Source: Verrucomicrobiota bacterium (GTDB lineage Bacteria; Verrucomicrobiota; Verrucomicrobiae; Limisphaerales; UBA11358). From it: a stretch of DNA of 20,808 bases. A model generated the notes under the pieces. That model saw only the letters and a list, made by a program, of their open reading frames with translations. It did no database searches and was not told where the DNA came from. Position numbers and translations under genes: made by a program. The first letter of the stretch is position 1. Every line of letters starts with the position of its first letter. Where the stretch lies: positions 1 to 20,808 of the forward strand of contig JACZKP010000047.1 in the NCBI GenBank assembly GCA_014860005.1, read 5' to 3'. Positions 17,577-20,808 of this stretch are shown in pieces.

Positions 17577-18388
17577 ACACAACCGAGCGAGTCCAAGCCC
17601 GGCCTGAGTTCCGCCCCGCGGATTCCTTCAAGTCATCTGGATCGCGGCTCAAGCTGGATCGTGGCCTCGCGTTGACATGCTTCGTGTTGGTTGCGGCAAT
17701 GGCGTTGACTGCGCCGGGTCAGGCCGTGAATACCGCTGCAGAGTCTCCGGTTACGATGTTGTCCTCGAACAGTGTGAGTAAGCCCGATTTTTCCACTACA
17801 TCGGATCTCACCTTGCTTCAATGCGGCAACCTCATCTACGCCGGCAACCAGAGTTCGGTGTGTTTCGCGGACCGATTCCTGTCGGAAGTGGCATCGCAAA
17901 CCCACCTGCGCGTAAACCGGAAATTCTGTCCCGTGCGTCTGGATTCAGAGGCCTTGTTTGACTACCCGTTCTGCGTGATGTCCGGCAACGAAAAGTTTTC
18001 CCTCTCGGAGAAGGAGCGCGGCCAGTTGCGGACCTATCTCACGCAGGGTGGATTTCTGCTTGTCAGTCCCGGTTGTTCCGATTCGACCTGGGACAAATCA
18101 TTCCGGCAGGAAATCAAACTGGCGTTTCCCAACCATGTCCTCAAACCCATCCCGATGTCGCATCCAATCTTTTCGCTGGTCCACCCGATCACGCGTCTGA
18201 CAGACAAGAACGGCAGGGAAGTGGCCCTGGAAGGAATGGAGATCAACGGGCGACTTGCGCTGGTCTATTCCCGCGAGGGCTTGAATGACGTGGAGCATGC
18301 CAAAGGTTGCTGTTGTTGCGGCGGCAATGAAGTTCGCGACCCCGCACGCGTGAACGTGAACATCTTCATCTACGCCACGATCTATTGA
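17573..18388 (+). CDS. Exported DUF4159 domain protein
   Basis: A 271-residue protein. A long basic N-region is followed by a hydrophobic signal segment (about 31-51, LALTCFVLVAAMALTAPGQA), so it is probably exported. The DUF4159 domain runs from about 82 to the end: CGNLIYAGNQSSVCFADRFL, LDSEALFDYPFCVMSGNEKF, SEKERGQLRTYLTQGGFLLV, FPNHVLKPIPMSHPIFSLV, GMEINGRLALVYSREGLND and VNVNIFIYATIY are all collinear with the family. Four consecutive cysteines at 246-249, followed by GGNE, suggest metal or redox chemistry. The ATG overlaps the preceding stop (ATGA), and GAGGA at 17564-17568 serves as ribosome binding site, so it is translationally coupled to the DUF4175-like gene. The biochemical role of DUF4159 is not known. 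Confidence 0.88.
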   Translation: MNTTERVQARPEFRPADSFKSSGSRLKLDRGLALTCFVLVAAMALTAPGQAVNTAAESPVTMLSSNSVSKPDFSTTSDLTLLQCGNLIYAGNQSSVCFADRFLSEVASQTHLRVNRKFCPVRLDSEALFDYPFCVMSGNEKFSLSEKERGQLRTYLTQGGFLLVSPGCSDSTWDKSFRQEIKLAFPNHVLKPIPMSHPIFSLVHPITRLTDKNGREVALEGMEINGRLALVYSREGLNDVEHAKGCCCCGGNEVRDPARVNVNIFIYATIY

Positions 18389-18493
18389 TTGACTGAATCT
18401 CTCGTGAACCTCTCGTCTTTTCATAATCTTGATCTTCGACAGGATCCTTTTTGGATTTCCCGGTGCGGCTGTTGGGAGGGGATTTGGAACAGG

Positions 18494-19915
18494 ATGAAGG
18501 ACGCGATTGAAATTCAGTTGATGGGAAGGGGACTATGGACTGCGGCTTTGCTTCTGGCGGCATTGCTTTTCGGCGGCTGCGGGAAAGCGGCCAAACGCGC
18601 GGACTTTGAGCTGCCCATCTATTTCACCTGCGATGTGCGCGGGCGGCTCGAACCCTGCGGCTGCTTCACCGGCCAGTTCGGCGGACTCACCCGCTTGAAG
18701 ACCGTGCTGGATGACATCGCCGAGGAAAACGCGCTGCGGGTGGATGTGGGCGACGCCATCGCGGGACACGAGGATTTCAACCGGATTCAATACGACTATA
18801 TGCTGCGGGCGTTTGCTTCGATGAAGTTCGACGTGCTGAACATCGGACACCGCGAAGCACGTCTTTCCGCCGCTGAATTGCGCGAGATCAAACTCACGAT
18901 GCCAGTTCCCATCGTCAGCGCCAATCTTCTCGACAAGTCCACGGGCAAACCGCTTTTTGACGCCTGCCGCCTCATTGAGCGTGGAGGCTATCGCATTGCG
19001 GTCATCGGTGTGCTTGACCCGCGTGGACTGGAGCGCGATCTGGGCGAAGGATTGGAAGTTGAAAACATGGAGTCAGCCCTGACTCGTGCCATTGCCGAAG
19101 CGCGACCGGGGGCGGACGTCGTTGTGCTGCTCGCGTTTGCCGACGAGGAAACGCTCGCGCGGCTGGCAGACCAGTTTTATGAGGCGCAAGTCATTCTCGG
19201 CGGCAGGGTCCGTCAGCCTGCGCAGGAATTGAAACGGCAGAATCGCAGTCTGGTTTACTTCGTCACCAACGAATCCCGTGCGCTGGGCATTCTCCGGTTG
19301 AAGCTGGTAGATGGCGGCACGGCGCAACCGGTTTCGAGCGAAATTCTTTTGTTGCACGACAAGATCCCGCAGGCGGCAGCCTTCCGTCAACTCGCGCAAC
19401 AGTACAGGGACGAAATCCGGCGCACGCCGCTGGCGATGGATGACGTCGCCAACGTGGGTGACGACGCCATTCCTGGCGTGCGGACCGCAGCCGGCTACGT
19501 GGGGAGTGAGCGTTGCGTCGAATGCCATCAAAGCGCGGCCGCGGTCTGGGCGAAGTCCGGCCATGCGCACGCGTTCGCCACGCTCGTCGCGCGTCAGGCG
19601 GACGCGGATCCGAATTGCATCGGCTGTCACACCACCGGGTTTCGTGCTGCCACAGGTTACCGTCGCGAATTTGCGGGATCGAAGCTGGTGAACGTGGGCT
19701 GCGAAAGCTGTCACGGCCCGGGCAGTTTGCACGTGCGCCAGTGGGAGGGCGACGAGTCGGTAAACTTCACGTTCCGTCCGCTCGCCGCGGGAGACTGCAA
19801 GCAGTGCCATTACGGCGAATTCAGCCGGCCGTTCGAATGGGACGAATTCTGGCCTGCCATCAAACATGGCAAGGAACCGCGGCCCGTGGCCGGCTCCCCT
19901 CCAATCCATCCCTGA
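18494..19915 (+). CDS. Lipoprotein: degenerate metallophosphoesterase fused to four-heme cytochrome c module
   Basis: A 473-residue protein with a lipoprotein-like signal (TAALLLAALLFGGC; Cys29). The N-terminal half has the layout of the 5'-nucleotidase/UshA-type metallophosphoesterase fold: IYFTCDVRGRLEPCGCFTGQ, LRVDVGDAIAG, FDVLNIGHREARL, VVVLLAFADEE and AQVILGGRVRQP. At the positions where active enzymes carry D-x-H, GNHE, SH and GGHxH, it has D-x-R, GHRE, AF and GGRVR, so catalysis is doubtful. The C-terminal part has four CXXCH heme sites (341-345, 375-379, 403-407, 435-439) in a cytochrome c554-like arrangement, plus SGHAHAF and SCHGPGSLH. The ATG at 18494 is preferred: it follows GGAACAGG and puts the lipobox near the N-terminus, whereas the in-frame TTG at 18389 gives a poor leader. 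It lies 105 bp after the DUF4159 gene. Confidence 0.85.
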   Translation: MKDAIEIQLMGRGLWTAALLLAALLFGGCGKAAKRADFELPIYFTCDVRGRLEPCGCFTGQFGGLTRLKTVLDDIAEENALRVDVGDAIAGHEDFNRIQYDYMLRAFASMKFDVLNIGHREARLSAAELREIKLTMPVPIVSANLLDKSTGKPLFDACRLIERGGYRIAVIGVLDPRGLERDLGEGLEVENMESALTRAIAEARPGADVVVLLAFADEETLARLADQFYEAQVILGGRVRQPAQELKRQNRSLVYFVTNESRALGILRLKLVDGGTAQPVSSEILLLHDKIPQAAAFRQLAQQYRDEIRRTPLAMDDVANVGDDAIPGVRTAAGYVGSERCVECHQSAAAVWAKSGHAHAFATLVARQADADPNCIGCHTTGFRAATGYRREFAGSKLVNVGCESCHGPGSLHVRQWEGDESVNFTFRPLAAGDCKQCHYGEFSRPFEWDEFWPAIKHGKEPRPVAGSPPIHP

Positions 19916-19916
19916 G

Positions 19917-20729
19917 ATGAAAACTCCTGTCACCGTGCTGGCTCTTGTTTGCAGTATTGCAATCGCCGCCGCCGCGTTGCCTGCCGGATGGAGCAACGAC
20001 CTCGCCGGGGCATTGAACGCGGCCGGGACAAACCGGCAACCAGTGCTCGTGTATTTCACCGCGAGCTGGTGTGGTCCGTGCAAGTTGATGGCGCGCACAA
20101 CACTCGCGGATGAGACCGTGGTTCAGGCGCTCAATCGCGTGCGTCCCGTGCTATTGGACGTTGACGAGAAGCGCACGGAAGCGGGCGCTTACAATGTGCA
20201 AAGCGTGCCAACTTTCCTGATGCTGTCGCCCGGCGGCGATGAAGTGGCCCGTGAATCCGGCTATCGTGAGGCGATGGTATTCATTCAATTCATCACCAAC
20301 GGGGTTGCGCGAACGACTGCACTCCTCGCGCGCCAGCAACAGTTCGAGGACGCAATCGCCCGTGTCGGCCGGATTGCAATCGACGCCGATCCGTTGGCGG
20401 CGAAGCAGGCCGCGGATGAGCTGTTTGAACTGTGCGCGCAACCTGAGAAATCCATCCGGCAGTCTGCGGTGAACAGTTTGAAAGCGCTGGCGGCGAAACA
20501 TCCCGGCGTCGTGCTGGATGGACTGAATCATTCCCGCCTGGCCGTGCGGATTGAAGTTTCCAACGTCTTGCGTGCCCGGTTGGGCGATGGGTTTGACGTC
20601 GATCCCTGGAGTGACGCTCCCCTCCGGGAAATGAAAATCGCCGCCGCGAGCAGAATCCCGCTTTCCGCCTGCACTTTCTGCCGCCGTACAGCCCGCAACT
20701 CAACCCCATTGAGCGCGTTTGGAAATTGA
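19917..20729 (+). CDS. Exported thioredoxin-fold protein, 3' end replaced
   Basis: A 270-residue frame. A signal peptide (VTVLALVCSIAIAAAALPAG, to about 24) leads into a thioredoxin domain with the active site FTASWCGPCKLMART (Cys52, Cys55) and cis-Pro98 in SVPTFLML. It is probably a periplasmic disulfide reductase/isomerase of the thioredoxin type. The second part (about 155-235) has helical HEAT-like segments (AADELFELCAQPEKSIRQSA, SRLAVRIEVSNVLRARLGD). After DVDPWSDAPLREMKIAA the native sequence stops; the last ~28 codons run out of frame over transposase DNA, so the C-terminus is foreign and the gene is probably truncated by only a short tail. The ATG at 19917 follows the preceding stop by 1 bp, which suggests coupling with the heme lipoprotein; a thioredoxin could keep its CXXCH cysteines reduced for heme attachment. 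Confidence 0.8.
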   Translation: MKTPVTVLALVCSIAIAAAALPAGWSNDLAGALNAAGTNRQPVLVYFTASWCGPCKLMARTTLADETVVQALNRVRPVLLDVDEKRTEAGAYNVQSVPTFLMLSPGGDEVARESGYREAMVFIQFITNGVARTTALLARQQQFEDAIARVGRIAIDADPLAAKQAADELFELCAQPEKSIRQSAVNSLKALAAKHPGVVLDGLNHSRLAVRIEVSNVLRARLGDGFDVDPWSDAPLREMKIAAASRIPLSACTFCRRTARNSTPLSAFGN

Positions 20730-20808
20730 CCCGGCGGACTTGCTTGCACAACCAGTACTTCTCGAAGTTGGAACTGGTGCTCAACGCGGTCGAGGAACAA
20801 TTCGCTTT
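20648..20808 (+). pseudogene. IS630-family transposase C-terminal fragment
   Basis: In the frame with codons starting at 20648, 20651 and so on, the DNA reads EQNPAFRLHFLPPYSPQLNP and then IERVWKLTRRTCLHNQYFSK, running to the window edge. LHFLPPYSPQLNPIERVW is the diagnostic C-terminal motif of DDE transposases of the IS630 group, including the last catalytic Glu. No start codon or upstream transposase sequence exists; the preceding DNA is the thioredoxin gene in another frame. Hence only the 3' part of the element is present here. The fragment could be a decayed insertion or an assembly join. Confidence 0.85.

Noticed and set aside
18389..18427. Promoter TTGACT ... CATAAT ahead of the heme lipoprotein gene
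   Set aside because: The spacer between the boxes is 27 bp, too long for a sigma-70 type promoter.
18389..18493. TTG start at 18389 for the heme lipoprotein
   Set aside because: The extra 35 residues do not resemble a leader. ATG at 18494 follows a GGAACAGG sequence and places the lipobox at residue 29.

Overview
The window looks like a chromosomal segment of a verrucomicrobial bacterium, probably from the Pedosphaeraceae/Limisphaerales group. This is inferred from gene content and style: GC-rich DNA, weak or absent Shine-Dalgarno sites, a MoxR/DUF58/VWA/DUF4175/DUF4159 cluster, a secreted protein with a 'natural-language' N-terminal module, and an intergenic element built of 7-bp units. No rRNA or other marker gene is present, so the assignment is not proven.

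Left part (1-7246, all genes on the minus strand). A rapA/hepA SWI2/SNF2 helicase gene runs off the left edge. Next to it is an MnmC-like SAM-dependent methyltransferase. Immediately upstream of that lies a 28-codon remnant of the 5' end of a threonine aldolase gene, and then about 400 bp of gene-poor DNA that may hold another gene tail. A 1049-residue secreted protein follows, with a phosphohistidine swivel domain and a PEP-synthase/PPDK-type ATP-grasp domain in non-standard order. After a 278-bp scar come two small genes: a 92-residue protein and a two-TM protein with a KOW-like module.

Middle (7247-7772). A divergent intergenic region of about 525 bp has no supportable gene. It contains a perfect 15-bp inverted repeat with a 7-nt loop and a GCAA-capped hairpin.

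Right part (7773-20808, plus strand). A small unknown gene is followed by a long co-directional cluster. In order it encodes a MoxR AAA+ ATPase, a DUF58 protein, a BatA-like membrane VWA protein, a second membrane VWA protein (ATGA overlap), a DUF4175-like coiled-coil membrane protein, a DUF4159 protein (ATGA overlap), a lipoprotein with a degenerate metallophosphoesterase domain fused to a four-CXXCH cytochrome module, and an exported thioredoxin-fold protein. The layout resembles Bat-type MoxR-VWA systems, in which a cytosolic AAA+ ATPase is thought to act on membrane-anchored VWA partners. Here it is extended with envelope and redox components.

The thioredoxin gene is interrupted at its 3' end by the C-terminal part of an IS630-type transposase, read in another frame and running off the right edge. 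This scar, the threonine aldolase stub and the possible gene tails show that the ends of the operons have been rearranged.
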